DNA from: Lactifluus volemus
Taxonomy: Eukaryota > Basidiomycota > Agaricomycetes > Russulales > Russulaceae
Length of the DNA: 64,000 nucleotides
Assembly (NCBI GenBank): GCA_022376515.1
Contig: WTXI01000013.1
Coordinates: 744,001-808,000, forward strand
Direction of reading: 5' to 3'
Shown here: positions 23,227 to 35,639 of the stretch, piece by piece
Position numbering within the stretch: the first letter of the stretch is position 1
How the letters are laid out: the number at the start of each line of letters is the position of its first letter
Notes under the pieces: model-generated
Seen by the model: the letters and a program-made list of their open reading frames with translations, nothing else
Told to the model about the DNA's origin: nothing
Databases searched by the model: none
Program-made: the position numbers and the translations under genes

Positions 23227-25377
23227 TCAGATACCCCTCCATCGCAACTCCAGACGTCGCAGCGGAATGTACAACAATGCCGTAACTGCGATGGCAAACT
23301 CAAACCCGATGTCCCCAGTCTTGCTTGCGATCGGACCTGTATACCACACTTGATTCATCGAGGGGATGACGAGCGCGAAGCTCAGAGCAGACGCGCCCAA
23401 AGCAGCTGCGCCTAGTGGGAGCTCGGACGGTACGTTCCAGTATCGGAGGTCATAGAGCGAGAAATCGCCTTTGCGGAAGTACAAGTGCTCAACGGTAACT
23501 GCAGAGAACCATGCCCCTGAAGATGTCCCAGTGGTCAGCGTGATCAATGACTAGTCAAAACCATAAAGTGCGCAGAGTACCTGCCCAGTATCCAAGGATT
23601 CCTAAGAAATCGGAAAGTGTTGCGTAAAATTTATGTTGCCCCACGATGGCGAGTGTCAATACCCTTTGTATCATCATTTAGTTGGATAATGAGAAGAATT
23701 GATCGCACTTACACTACCGTCGCGAATAGGGAAATTACATATCGGGGAACAACCACCAGAGGCGGAAAAAGCGTCTGCATACACATGCACATCGAGTATA
23801 AAGTCGGGGCATTGTTGGCAGTCACGCTCAGGCTGACCAACACCATCAAGAACTTTCTAAATTTACCGACAGGGGAAAGCATTGCATCAACAAGCCCACC
23901 GACGTTACCATCAGTAAAACCAGTTTCCCAGTCGGGGTCTGTGGAGGTAGATATTGCTGCTGCAGCTCCTAAGCATTGGAGAGTAATCTAAAAGGGTCAG
24001 TGTAGAGACAAGGGCAACCAAAGTACCCCTTACTATAGGGAGATTGAGGCCGAGGTATGAATAGGAGAAGATTTTCCAGCTGATTCAGTTCAAGATCAGA
24101 TTGAGAATGTTGTGGGCCAACGCGACATGCAACTCACCTGGAGGCTCGAGGGTGGAAGTATGTGGTATAGTCCGAACTGAATATTGCCCACGTAAGCGTG
24201 AAACCGGCGATTGTCGCCCCAAAATTGAGAACCTGTGGCGCAGTGGCAGGCGGCGTCGCGGCGTCAACGAAGTGTTTGCCGCCGGCAGCAGCGGCGATGA
24301 CGAAGACGATGAGAATGGGAATCCAAGCACATCTTTCGTAACTGCAAGAAGTCAGGGAAGGCTGAGGTCATTGTTCTGAATGAGATGATATACATACAAA
24401 CTGAGAACCTTGAGCCCACAGAAGGATACCTGTCATGGGAGATGGTCAGGAAATATGGTGGCTGAGAACCTGTGCGACTGGGTTCACTAACAAAGAGAGA
24501 GATTAGAGAAATGATCACAATCCCAACACTGACAAAGACTATGAGATTCATGGACTTGGACGCTGCATGTCGCTTAGATTACTCACGTCCAACTGATGTT
24601 AGCGACAGTTGCCAGCGCCTGGCCGCCCAGTATGCAATTCAGAACGCAGAAGCCGAGGCCAGTCACAACAGCCAACAGGCTCGGGACAGTGACGCCGTAG
24701 TATCTAGAGACATAGATCAACCATCATAGCCGGCCGCTACGGTAAGCAGATAACTTACCCGAACGTATACCGTGTCAAGCATAGTTGGCGCAAACCAAGT
24801 TTCGAACCCCACGTCGAGCTTGCTCAACTCAGTTGGGTATTCACCGCAAAAGCAAACTGACACCTTGGGTAGCACTCACAAGTATGCAGGAGGGATGGCG
24901 CACAGCAAGTTGAAGAAGAGGATGGTCAGACATGAATCGCGAAGGCCAAGTCCAAATGCTACCGGGCCTAGGGTTCCCGTGGAAAATCTAACGTAGAAAC
25001 GATGTCAGCGTCAGCTCACCCGGGCCATTCGTGAAGAGCGCGCAGCTAAGCAAGGCCAAAGAAGTCAACGTACGAGAGAATGTTAGTATTCGCGGACAGC
25101 CATATGAAGAATATTTTATTGAAATGAGTTTCCGTCCTGTCTTGGACTGCGACGGGGTGAATGCCTGGTCAAGTGGTGGGCCATGCGTATGCTCTGTCTT
25201 AGGATCGGGTTCAGAGTCCAAGATGCTACGTGACACACCTCGCAGCTCTACCCCCCAAGTCAAAAGCTTTTTCAACAAGAACTGTTTCATGGCGGGGTGA
25301 TTCTGAACTTCAGAGATTTCTGACGAGTTCTTGTCATCCGAGTCCTTTGCTGAGATGGGTGTACGCTCGGAGTCCAT
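23227..25377 (-). CDS. NCS1 purine-cytosine permease (FCY/FcyB type)
   Basis: This is a plasma-membrane proton symporter for cytosine and purines. The start is the ATG at 25377 (MDSERTPISAKDSDDK). The first intron (GA|GTGTGT to cag before GCATTCACC) gives LRGIHPVAVQDRTETHFNKI, the normal pre-TM1 sequence of the family. Next come FFIWLSANTNILSFSTGTLG (TM1) and FNLLCAIPPAYFSTWGSKLG (TM2). YYGVTVPSLLAVVTGLGFCV, NWT/ISWT-VGIVIISLISLFV, ERCAWIPILIVFVIAAAAGG, GNVGGLVDAMLSPVGKFRKF, PPLVVVPRYVISLFATVV, LSDFLGILGYWAG and AWFSAVTVEHLYFRKGDFSL follow. The last exon ends with LPLGAAALGASALSFALVIP and a cytosolic tail. About eleven exons with canonical borders give an intact frame of roughly 500 residues, normal for the family. 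Confidence 0.9.
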
Positions 25378-25477
25378 AGCACGCCTCAGGCTGGGCCGAC
25401 CACGTTCGAGTAGGGTAGAGTAGAGACTCGGACAGATGGTCCGCCGGGGGGTGGAAAGAGAGAGGAGGTGCAAAGGA

Positions 25478-28194
25478 TTGCAGCATATTTACGACAAAAT
25501 GGAAGCTGTAGGAACAAAAGAGTCAATCATCACCATATGCACTCGGGACTTCTATGTCTCAAGAAATTTCTTGGCCGCGATTCAGAACGGGAAAACTGTC
25601 TAAGCGAGGCAAATATTAACCGAAACCTTCTCAACCGCGTGGTTCCTTATCCACGCCCTCATCATGCATGTCCATCAGAATCTATTCGTGTCTCACTCTG
25701 ACTAGGGTACTATTCTAAAGACGACAGAGGGATGCTCACTAATGCCCAAAACCGCCTTGTCATCTATTCAGGCGTAGCCGAAGACGTGTTTAGTGCGCTG
25801 TAATTCATTATCCCCATGACTATGGATACATCTTGAACGTCAATTCTGAGAGCGCCTTTGCTGCCCATGACACTTCACCTCCTTACCATCGATCGTACTT
25901 ATCACGCTTTTGCTAATCATTCGAGGAGATCGTGGCTTACCATATCCAGCTGTTGCGTGATATGAATTCACATACGTGAACTCGTTTAGAGTCAAGATAC
26001 CTTGTGGGCGACGCACTACCCGACCGAACTTAAAGGCTAATCTAGATCCGAAGAACCCCCGGAGAACACGTCCCCAACCCCTTCTTGTATAATGGTGCTT
26101 ATCGTCATGATGCGCAGCACCGATATTGTCTTATCAACTCACTCGTTTATGCAGAATACTGCGGCATTAGTGATACTATTCTGGTGTGACTGCTGAAGTT
26201 CAAAGTAGAAGGTCGGCATCTGTGCGGTGCTGTTGGCGAACCGTCGCCATATGGAGGCCCGGGTAAGTGCTGAGGCGTGCCCGTACCCCGCAACAATTCA
26301 CGATGAGTGTCAGCACACAAAATTTTCAGTCACGCCTCGGTGTTTCCCTTTTGTCCCTACCATGCTACCCACAAATTTTCTACTGAGATTGTCATGGCAC
26401 TCCTCGGTCTTTCCATTCTTGCATGTGCACTCTCAAAATTACTCAGGTGGGCGCAGGAGATCCAAACTTGCAACTCAACATGGCTTCATTTTTTCCTTGA
26501 GATAAGCGGAGAAGGCTTCAAATCGCCTGAGATCGATGTAGGGTCAGCGTGACCACTGCCCGGACTATTCGTCTTTCGCCTTCCTTCACTTGCAAATATG
26601 CCGCCTACCTTGCCTCTCAGCCCTTTACCCTTACTCTCTCATCCTCTGCAGTGTGCTGTTGTGGTCATCCTCCTCTTTGTCAAGCCACCACGTCGCCTGG
26701 TATCCGCACTGTCCAGTCTTGTGCCTTGCTATGTCACCGACCGCTTTACACTTCGGGCTCTGTGCTTTGTTGCACTGCATCACGCCATGTTTAATTTCCT
26801 TAAACGCCCCAATACCTGCATTATCTGGTCTTTCTCCCCCTTTGCATCGGACTGCGTGCTGTATCTTGTGACCCTGTCACGGTCCTGCTTCCGTTCATGA
26901 CACATTTACCTTTCGTTTCTGTCCTTCAAGTTGGAGGGTGTGTGCCCTATTTTTTGCCTCACTTTCCACTGCCTTTGCTTCGGGTCTGCATCTTAGTCTC
27001 AACCCCTTTGTCCGGTTACCTTTTTCTGGGAATCATGCCCTTTCCACATAAACCATCTTATTTCTGGTCCTTCTTCAAGTTACGCCTCCCCCATAGTTCT
27101 TACATCCGTTGGGTTCGTTAAATTGAATTACCTTTGTGTAAATGCAATCGCCAGCTTCCTTTCTCTTCCAAAATTCCTTCGCACGACACTTTGAAGACTT
27201 GGGCTATAGAAACATGAATTTCACTGAGATAAGATCTAATAGATGCACTCACGAGATCACGCGAGCACAATCTCATAGGCCTCAACTGATAATTGGTCAC
27301 CTCGATTGTCCACGCGCCTCTATGCGCGCATCTACTGAGATACTTTAGCGATTCGACATTGTCCAGACGATACCACGGCGCATTCGCACTCGAATCAGAA
27401 ACAATCCTACCTGCTTTTAGCTCTGCCTTTTATCAGATCAGATTAGGCCCAAGGGCGCGAACCTGAGCTGAGGAGAGGGCACACATCTACTTTCAGGCCG
27501 TTCCGATATTGACTTGGACTAATAATAACTTGAAATAAAAATTTCGATTGCTTCATTCGCGTGACTGATCAAGAACCATTGACCTGTGGATTTGAGAAAA
27601 AAAAATGCTCAGGGGTACGTGTCAGTGGTACCACTCGGAAGGAGTTGGCATGTGTAGGGGAGCCCTTCCATGTGCCGTGCTTCGGTAGACACCGGTCTTC
27701 ACCTTGCATCTTTGAGCAGGGAGCTTTTCTTAGGTGGCGACTCAGGCGAGCCACGATCAGCAACTCAGGCTGGCTCGATCACATAGGTCACTATAATAAT
27801 GGACCACAGATTAGAATTGTCCGCACCCATTATATTATCGACGATATTGAAGTCATAAATCACGTCGACCCCAGTCGCCTCTGCTTCTGTTTTTTTTTTT
27901 GCTACCAGGTCTCCTTCAATTAGTCGTAATTAGCAAAAACTGGTTCTGCCGCGGATGATGCGGTTTCTGGCCACCGCATCTCTCAGGCTGCTCTAAAAAG
28001 TCAGGTACCTTCCTCGAGAATAAACAACGCTGCAGAGAAAATCAGACGAGGCGCAGACATTGGACGTCCTGTGAATAACTGTTCAAGTTGCCGCTGGCGT
28101 CGTGGCGGAGCAGCACCACCCCCGGGCCCGGACCGGGCCGAGTGATCACCCCCGCAGAAGAGAATGGCCATGGGCCAGACGTTCAACATCACAC
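25478..28194. other. Gene-poor stretch with a pyrimidine-rich tract
   Basis: Open frames exist but none has recognisable content. From about 26570 to 27110 the plus strand is strongly rich in C and T (many ctt, tcc and ctc runs), giving several overlapping Leu/Ser/Pro-rich frames that look like composition effects. The rest resembles unannotated intergenic or decayed repeat DNA. Confidence 0.35.
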
Positions 28195-29044
28195 TAGCCA
28201 CGTTCAAAATTGAGCCGTGACTTTCGCGGTCGTGGTTGGGGTCGTGGTTGGGGCTCATCACATAAGCATTAATTCATAGTCCGCATTGTTACCACCCGTT
28301 CGGGCCTGTTCAGCAATCGTAGGCACGGGTTTTTCTCCGACAGACTCCGCAGCTTAGTCATATGATCCTAATTGGTTTTTGTATCTCATATTTCGCCCAT
28401 ATATGGTGGTTTAGGTTAGTCATCAGTGCGGGGTTTCAAAGCCACTCCCAATTCTGGCAGTGCCCAAATTTGTTGTCTTATGCAAGCACAATCAGGTGCG
28501 AAAACCGGGCCAAATAGATCAGCGGTTAGAACGTCTGACTACAAATTCCCATCTTAGAAGTGTTCTGGGTTCAAATCCTTGCCAGTCCATATTTTTAATT
28601 AACATGTAGCATACTTTATAGTACACAAAACGATTGCTTGACATTTATTTTGGAGAATCAATGGTGGATAGATGCAATCCAGCAAATTCAGAGAACACAT
28701 TACCCCTTTTTTGATTGAAAGTTGTTATCACAACCAGATCTAGTGATGAAGTGGATGATTACATACGTGGGTTCTGAAACCCCGCTCCAACAAAGCGGTG
28801 ACTACCCTATATGGATGCATAAGCAAATTTTGAAGACTATGGTTAAGGTTTCTTTCCCAAAAAAAAGCTAAGATTGTATGACCAAGCTGCGGAGTCTGTC
28901 GGAGAAAAACCCGTGCCTACGATTGCTGAACAGGCCCGAACGGGTGGTAACAATGCGGACTATGAATTAATGCTTATGTGATGAGCCCCAACCACGACCC
29001 CAACCACGACCGCGAAAGTCGCGGCTCAATTTTGAACGTGGCTA
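28195..29044. mobile_element. 850-bp inverted-repeat element (non-autonomous, MITE-like)
   Basis: Left arm 28195-28365 and right arm about 28870-29044 are near-identical inverted copies. They start tagccacgttcaaaattgag and include a doubled gtcgtggttggg motif, then ttgttaccacccgttcggg. About 500 bp of AT-rich DNA lies between the arms, including a tRNA-like segment. No transposase or clear target duplication is visible. Confidence 0.65.
28507..28589 (+). tRNA. Degenerate tRNA-like sequence (ACA-type loop)
   Basis: The order of parts is tRNA-like: a D-loop-like agcggttaga, an anticodon region tctgaCTACAAA closed by ttaga after an 8-nt insert, and a T-loop gggttcaaatcc. The acceptor stem pairs at only about four of seven positions, and the D stem (agat/gaac) does not pair. 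It is most likely a decayed tRNA or the tRNA-like head of a repeat, lying inside the inverted-repeat element. Confidence 0.3.
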
Positions 29045-29818
29045 CTGACGTAAGCCAACAGGATACTACGTAGGTCACTACCAAATGGTGACGGTGGTAG
29101 GAGAACCACCAGCAACTCGGATCCGTCGCTACGCCGCGCGAGGACTCAGTACCCCATACCACCTCCCGGGAAGTGAAACCGTGACACGACTGTGGACGAG
29201 ATGTTGCGAAGGCTGACATTCACTGACAGAGAAGACCCGTTTTTGTAACTGAGTTGGCTATCTCCTTGGGTCTCAGTTAACCATCACAACCATGGCTCGG
29301 AACGCACGGCCGCATGGCTAGCGGAATCGGCGCGAAACCTTACGTGACTCGTTACGTGGCCTACCCCCACCTCAAGGCCTTCTTTCCACACTAAAAACAT
29401 AACATTGCAGAAACACCCTGGGGGTATATTGTTAGAGTAATATCAGGCCCAGATCACACAAAGATCAGTGTTATTGGTATCGGAGGGAAGAAGGGAAGTA
29501 AGAATCAAAATTATCACTTCCCAGGGAGTAGGTAAGCCATATAGTAGTAAAAGCCGCGGAAAGCGCCTGTGATCAAGAGGTGGTCATGGAGGGGATAAGA
29601 AACAATAGAGCTGGAACCAGTGTACCCTCAGGTTGCCGATACTCGGACGTGTCTCGAGCCCGATTTTCTGTCAGTCGGCGTGCGCTTGTCCAGGGTCGTC
29701 AATTTTATTATCAACAGAAAGGTAGACTATTTCCAAAGGGGTTATTCGTTATAGTAGATACCATGGGTATCCGTACGTCGCATCCGTTGAACGAATAAAA
29801 ACGACATCCTTACCGACA

Positions 29819-29906
29819 CTGAATACAGTTATCTCTTCAGATTCAGCAATGACCCAAGTTGATGGTGAGGGGTCATTGCTGAATCTGAAGAGATAACTGT
29901 ATTCAG
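29819..29906. repeat. Perfect 37-bp inverted repeat with 14-nt loop
   Basis: Arm 29819-29855 and arm 29870-29906 are exact reverse complements. A transcript would form a perfect hairpin. No gene is recognised around it. Confidence 0.95.
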
Positions 29907-31150
29907 CATTGGTATGTCTAAACATGAGCTCCTTGGTCCCTATGATCGATGTGCCCAGGTCCTCGCACATGCATTGGGCGCAAGTTCGCGGTAGTGGAAT
30001 TGAAGCTGTCTGCTTCCTCACGCTTCTCATAAGGGACTGGATCATTGAATCGATCGTGAATCCTGGAGAGACTGGCGAACAATGGCGAGATGGTGTGATG
30101 CAAGTAGAGATGAAGATGTCGCTTTCCGTCAAAGCGCTCCCGATGCGACTGAGGCTGCGGATTCGACCTGCTTCGGTATGAACGCGATTGTCGCTGGCGA
30201 TGTCCATACAATACTATCCTTGCCCTAAAATTGTACATTTTGCTGTACTTTTAAAAAATAATTCCGATAACGTGGGTTGACATAGCCTACACAGAGATTT
30301 GAAGGATGGTGGGGGGTTTGGCGTATGCAGCCTTCACTATGAATATGCAGACAAGACTTGTGAGCATAGATTAGTCGCGCATATTGATACTCGGTTCTGG
30401 GGGTGTAGTAAGGTGAAACGAGATGAGAGACGCTAGGAAATTGCAAAGCATAAGTAGTGCACCTTAAATATGGTCCCGAAACAAGGAGAAGCTTCACGTC
30501 ACATGTACATTTTCGGGGTGACTTCTCGATGAGGTATCGTACAGATGACCATAAGGTCCACCGTCTCCCCAGAAAACCAGACTTACACTTTCTGTGGATG
30601 AAGGAGACAGAAGTAGAGATTTGCGGGTGGGCAAGTTAGCTGGGACTCGAACGCTTAGGACCCAGAAGCGCTAGACACCGTCAGAAAGGACGCTAAGATT
30701 TAAACTTTAGGGATCACACGAGAGGAAAAGAGAACGCTGGAACACTTAGTGCTCCTGACTAAAGGGGAAGCGTGCGGTTTACATACAGAGTAGGGAAAAT
30801 GGTGCATGGAACAGTTGGGGCTCTCTTGTTCATTCATAGCATGACTGGCGTCGAGTAGAGAGGTCAGACAGGAGAGCAAAAAGCGATGATATCTTTTGGC
30901 CAAGTAAAACGGATGTGAAGAGACAAATCAACAGTAAAAGCCATTCATAACAACGCTGCGACGTTTAAACTTGCATTTACAAGAGTTAATTCCTGACGTT
31001 CCGACTTTAGTACCTGTACGTGAAAGCAACCATTGTTTGGAGGCAAAAACGCCCCAAAGAAATCAACCATTAAAGAGAAAAAAACCCAAACAGTGTTTAA
31101 GATCCTATCGGGAGTGACCTTTGCCCCGGAATCTCCAGGAGGAAAACACC
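29907..31150. other. Intergenic, no supported gene
   Basis: A minus-strand frame of about 150 codons (30207-29749) crosses the hairpin but resembles nothing known to me and is probably fortuitous. The remainder shows no coding signal. Confidence 0.3.
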
Positions 31151-34061
31151 TCAGATCTCCAACCGCTGAGAAAGTAATCGGGTTCTCCTGGGCTCAAGCT
31201 TCAATCGCAACTTCGTCTTCTCCTGCCGCCTCTTGAGGCGTGACCTACAGCGTTCACAAAGTGAACCCGGAATCCCGGCAGGCAGCCGTCTGTGGCACGC
31301 TTCACTTGAACATGGTCGCTGGAAGAGGGGTGCACTGGCGTTAAGTCCCAACTGTAAAAGAAAGTAACAATCACAAAAAGGAACTGACCATGGCGGCGGC
31401 CTTGTCTGAAGAACCCGCGGGACTAGCCGACCCTGGAACCTCAGGGCGGGGACTGTTGGCCGACCTCGGGGATGGAGGGCTCGTGCTCGGCTCAGAGACT
31501 GTTCCTGCGGGGTCAGTCGTCGACGTTGACGTAACGGAACCAGCTGCAGAAGGGGTAACGCCACTATCATCGGAACCCTTCGGCTGTACCATGACAATAC
31601 GCAGGCCGTCTTCGCTCGCCGCGGCCTGATCTTCTCCGGAACGCCCGCGTTTGCGCTGCGACTTCGCCTGGGCCTGCACCTGTATCTGTGCTTGTGCACT
31701 CACGTCGAACCAATTCGACTCGACGGTTCCGCTCGCATACGGTCCCCACGGTGGATACGGATACGGTCGGAGGCCATACGGCGCAAGTTGACCAGGTGGA
31801 GGCGCTGCGTATTGATATGGCTGGAAAAGGCCAGGGGTTTGTGTACCACAAGTGTACGGCCTCGGAGGGTATGGCATTGGCGGATAGGGACCCGGAACGA
31901 GGAAAGGTGGTTGCCCAGGCGTGTACGGAATGGAGAATGGAAGCGGCATGTAATAAGGGACTTGGAATTGCGGTTGTATTTGCGATGTGGTTGTGCTGGC
32001 TCCGGTCGCTCCGGTGAGTGGTGCTGAGACAGATGTCGTAGAGATAATCGTCGTGGTAGGGCTAGGTGGTGTATTCGCCGATACTGCAGTGACATTTGAA
32101 TGTGCGCTAGAGATTGGAGTAGAACTTGATGGTAGAGAATCGGAGTCACCAGAGGACACGGGGCTAACTGCACTCGTCCAGGCCATGGACTGAATCTCTT
32201 GTTGGCTCTGCTTTGAAGTACCTTGGTCGTCGATGCAAGACCCTTCCACCGAGGATTCTTCGGTGATAGACTGCTGGGTTGAATTCTCATTATCCACCTC
32301 GCACGAGACGGCGGAATCAGGGGGGATTTCTGAAAGAACCTCTGCCTCGGGAAGACCTGACCCATAGGGAAGAAGAGGGCTGTCCCGCGGAGCTATGCCG
32401 GAATAGTCAGGCATTGTGGTCTCCTGCAACGCCGTAGCTGTAAGAGTCTCGGCTGGAGGTAAGAGTGGTTCCATGAAAATAATCGGCGAATCAGAAATGG
32501 ATGCAGGATCCCCCACGACTGGGCAAGCTGGCTCAGCATTTGCCTCTACACCTGCAGTCGAAGCTGTATGATCGCCTCCTTGACTGGCCACTCCTTCATC
32601 TGCATCGCCCGAAATACCTTTCTCACGATCAGATTTGCGCCTCCTGTTCATGCGATCTTTCTCTCTATGGGTTTCACACATCTTCCATGGTGAGCGATGG
32701 TAAAGTACGTTGTGACACCACTTGACGGAACAGACCGTATTTGATCGACGTGCGCCACGGGCGGGAGGGGGGATGGTGCTTTCGTCAGGTATTTCGTCGT
32801 GCTAACAACCACCATTGTGGGTAGGAACAGAATGAAGAGAAGAAGACAAACCTCCAACACTCCTGCCTGCTCGGTTTCCAACTCATGGGCGTCCAAGTCC
32901 AGGGGATCACTCGTGTAAAGCGGCTCAATGGCTCTTGCCTTGCCCTTCCTGTTTCCACTCTCAGCCGTTTCTGCGTCCTCTGTACTCTCACTTCGCAGGG
33001 GTGCAGACTTTACTTCTTTGTCTCGCACTCGCTTGAGCTTACTGTGGTGCCTATTTTGCAAGCGATGTCGCTCACAGCGACGATACGGATAGTGCCCCGG
33101 GAGCACGGCATGGCAGTGTGAGACCGTACACATACGAACGGGAAGCATAGATATCGGCGCATATTGAACCACCGGCGGGCGGGGGATGGTCTCCAAAACC
33201 TTTCTCTCCCAAGCTCGGCGATCAGCAGGTTGAAGCTCGGCAATCAGCTGGGGGAGGGGGGAGGATCAGGCGGCAGCGGCTGTCTTATCACATAAAGTCA
33301 CTGACCGGCAAGCCTTGCTGCGCTCTTCGTGAATCCTCTTCGGCGCGCACGCGCGCCAGCTCCTGCGCAGCAATCTCACGGCCCCGCTTGCATTTGGAAC
33401 GCTTCGTCATTCCATAACTGCGGTAGCGGTTACGGCAGGGCACACACATTTTGAAGAGATAGTCTCCGCCGATGACGGTGCGACAGCCCTTGACTGAGCA
33501 ATAGCGAGACTGTCCTGCAGATCGGCTCGTGGAAGATGTCGTTACTGCCCCATCTGTCTGGGATGATGATTGAATATATGCGTCCTGCGAGTTGCTGGAT
33601 GACTCGAGGGGAGGCAGGATCAACGCCCCCGCAAGCTCCGATGACGTTGAATTGAAGAGAAGCGGGTCGATCTGGTTAGCGTGCATATTCTATATATACG
33701 CCACGCTTGTCAGTAACCGCTAGCGTAAATGATGTGGAGTGATCCTTACGGGGACAGGATCTGAGTCTTCGGGGATGGGGCCCACGGTAACATGGTGATC
33801 TGGAGGCATCCAAGTTACGACCCGGCCATCGTCTGGGCCGATGCGCTGAGCGCCGACGGCAGCTTTCTCTTGCTTGCGCTTGGCGCGTTTGGTGGTAGCA
33901 TATTTGCGATGACGACCGCGACAATCCTCGCACATCTTGAGAGAATAATCTTGAGGAAGGTCTTTGCCACATCCTTTGACGGAACATCTGCGAAGAGATG
34001 TAACGGTCGGGGTCACGATCGTTTCGGACTGAAAGTAGACGTGCTCTGGGTAGTAGCTCAT
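31151..34061 (-). CDS. Protein with five C-x4-C-x12-C-x2-[C/H] modules, unrecognised family
   Basis: Five exons each carry one Cys-rich module of invariant spacing. They lie at 33986-33921 (CSVKGC, CEDC), 33500-33435 (CSVKGC, CVPC), 33130-33065 (CTVSHC, CERH), 32732-32667 (CSVKWC, CETH) and 31312-31247 (CSSEAC, CERC). Each is followed by a very basic helix such as RHRKYATTKRAKRKQEK. The four-ligand pattern suggests zinc binding and the basic tails suggest nucleic-acid binding; both are inferences. Between modules 4 and 5 lies a ~430-residue Ser/Thr/Pro-rich region with a Pro/Tyr-rich stretch (PYYMPLPFSIPYTPGQPPFL), like an activation domain. Splice borders are canonical: GTAAGG at 33743, GTCAGT at 33305, GTTTGT, and GTCAGT at 31390. 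The start is the ATG at 34061, though an upstream exon is possible. I do not recognise the family. Confidence 0.72.
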
Positions 34062-34242
34062 CCAGACACGGGGCTGGGGCGGGGTCTTGTACTGTCGTAT
34101 AACTCAGCGGGGACCATCTCACAACATCCCCGACGGTATTTCCCCCTTCGGAGTTCTAATTACCCACACTTTTCATTCGTCGCCGCCAAAAGAGTGCCAA
34201 TAATCATTTCTATTACGTAATGAAGCGGTAATTGTAGACCCA

Positions 34243-35615
34243 TCAAGACCATGTTGTCCGTTTAGCGCTTACTGTCGGTCCTTCCATCTTGCAACTAAGG
34301 TCAACAGACGGCGACGGGGGGATAATCCCTGTCTTAAACTCGTTGAAGTCTCCGTACGGAGGCGAGAAAGAACTACGGAAGCCATCAAAGAGCCCTCGGC
34401 TTGACTTCGCCGGCGATGATGCGGATATCTGGCCGCTCACGGTAGTCAACATCTCAGTGTTAATCCGGAGGCTCATTTTTGGCTGTGCCATATGTTGAGG
34501 GAGTAGTTCTGATCTAGTCTGGGTCATCGCGTCCCGACCATGTGCTACGCGATAAAGGATTAGCATTGGCGCAATCACCTATTTGTAATCTGTATTAACG
34601 ATACCAGAAGCGAGGCAATCTGATGATGGGCATACTCACCTGAACCTGTCCGAGGACAGGCAAGAAGACGTTCTGTAGCGGACTGGCTATCCCCACGGTA
34701 ATAATATAAATTAAGGTGGACACCGTCTCAAGGGCCGCGGATTCCACGAGCATCGCAGCGATGCCGAGAAAAGGTGATCTAGGGCTCCGATATGAAGATC
34801 CTGGCATTCGATGAACGAATATGAGGCGGGCCGTAATGAACGATGTGAGAATGACGCCGAGAGAAAGCGAGATGGTGCGATAGACGACCAGCCAATTTGC
34901 GAGTACTTGAGCCTTCTGCGTGATTCCTGGAGTGGAGAGCTGCTTGAGTGCTAACGAACCCGCCACTGTAAGGTCATGAGCAACTTTAGAGAGCACCAGG
35001 GAAGTGGAAAACGAACCTAGGGAGGAGGTGTAAAGGAGTGCAGGTAACACAATCCATCGTCGTGACTGGGCGAAAACCAGATAAAACCTGTGCATCTGGA
35101 GAAAGTTAGTGGCCATTCCAAAATCACAGAAACGTCTCCCATACCACCAAGCCATCCACCGACCAATTAATTATTACATATCTGAGAGCTCAGAAACCTG
35201 TCAAGACGATCGAAGAAGGAATAGTGGGTGTCTGGACACTCACAAGACGTTCAACACGATATAATTCCAATTATTCAAATGCTCTTCGATGAAGATACTT
35301 GGGCTGATGTTCGAGTGTTGGCCAACAAATGCAAGCAATGTCCACCTTATTTGAAGAGCGATGCAGGTCGTGGCCAACAGCAAGAGCCAAGACGCCACGC
35401 AAGTCCGCCATTCGAGTCTTGGGAAACAGCCTGACCAACCCACAGATAGGACGTGCGTGCAGATGACGAAGACAGCGCCTATGAAAAGGACATCAATCGT
35501 CCAATTTACTGTTTATCGTCGGTGACGACGCACCGTATGCTATCCCAGATAGTATTGTCCCGATTAAATTCATTGAATCGAGGGAAGTGCTGGTACTAGC
35601 GATCGAGGTATCCAT
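34243..35615 (-). CDS. Multi-pass (about seven-TM) membrane protein, agaricomycete-type
   Basis: The start is the ATG at 35615 (MDTSIASTSTSLDSMNLIGT), followed by a canonical donor at Y|GTGCG. Later exons encode hydrophobic segments: AVFVICTHVLSV, VASWLLLLATTCIALQI, FYLVFAQSRRWIVLPALLYT, TISLSLGVILTSFITARLIF, GIAAMLVESAALETVSTLIY and PLQNVFLPVLGQVQ-VIAPML. The block with a MLVESAAL helix and a PLQ-GQVQ-IAP-LI-YRVA-G motif is typical of a large, poorly characterised family of serpentine proteins in mushroom genomes. The C-terminal tail is Ser-rich and cytosolic. The last exon may continue past GPTV, because a consensus donor (ACA|GTAAGC) is present there. Function is unknown; no ligand or signalling role can be read from sequence. 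Confidence 0.65.
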
Positions 35616-35639
35616 GTTGTCTGATCTGCCGTGGGCAGT

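Noticed and set aside
26227..27121. Several Leu/Ser/Pro-rich plus-strand frames suggesting membrane proteins
   Set aside because: They occur in all three frames of a pyrimidine-rich tract and are best explained by base composition.
29749..30207. 150-codon minus-strand open frame
   Set aside because: It spans the perfect hairpin and has no recognisable motif or splice partner. Likely fortuitous.
30625..30680. tRNA 3'-half-like motif (gctgggactcgaacg) on the minus strand
   Set aside because: Only a T-arm-like piece is present. No matching acceptor or D arm is found within 90 bp and the flanking bases do not pair.
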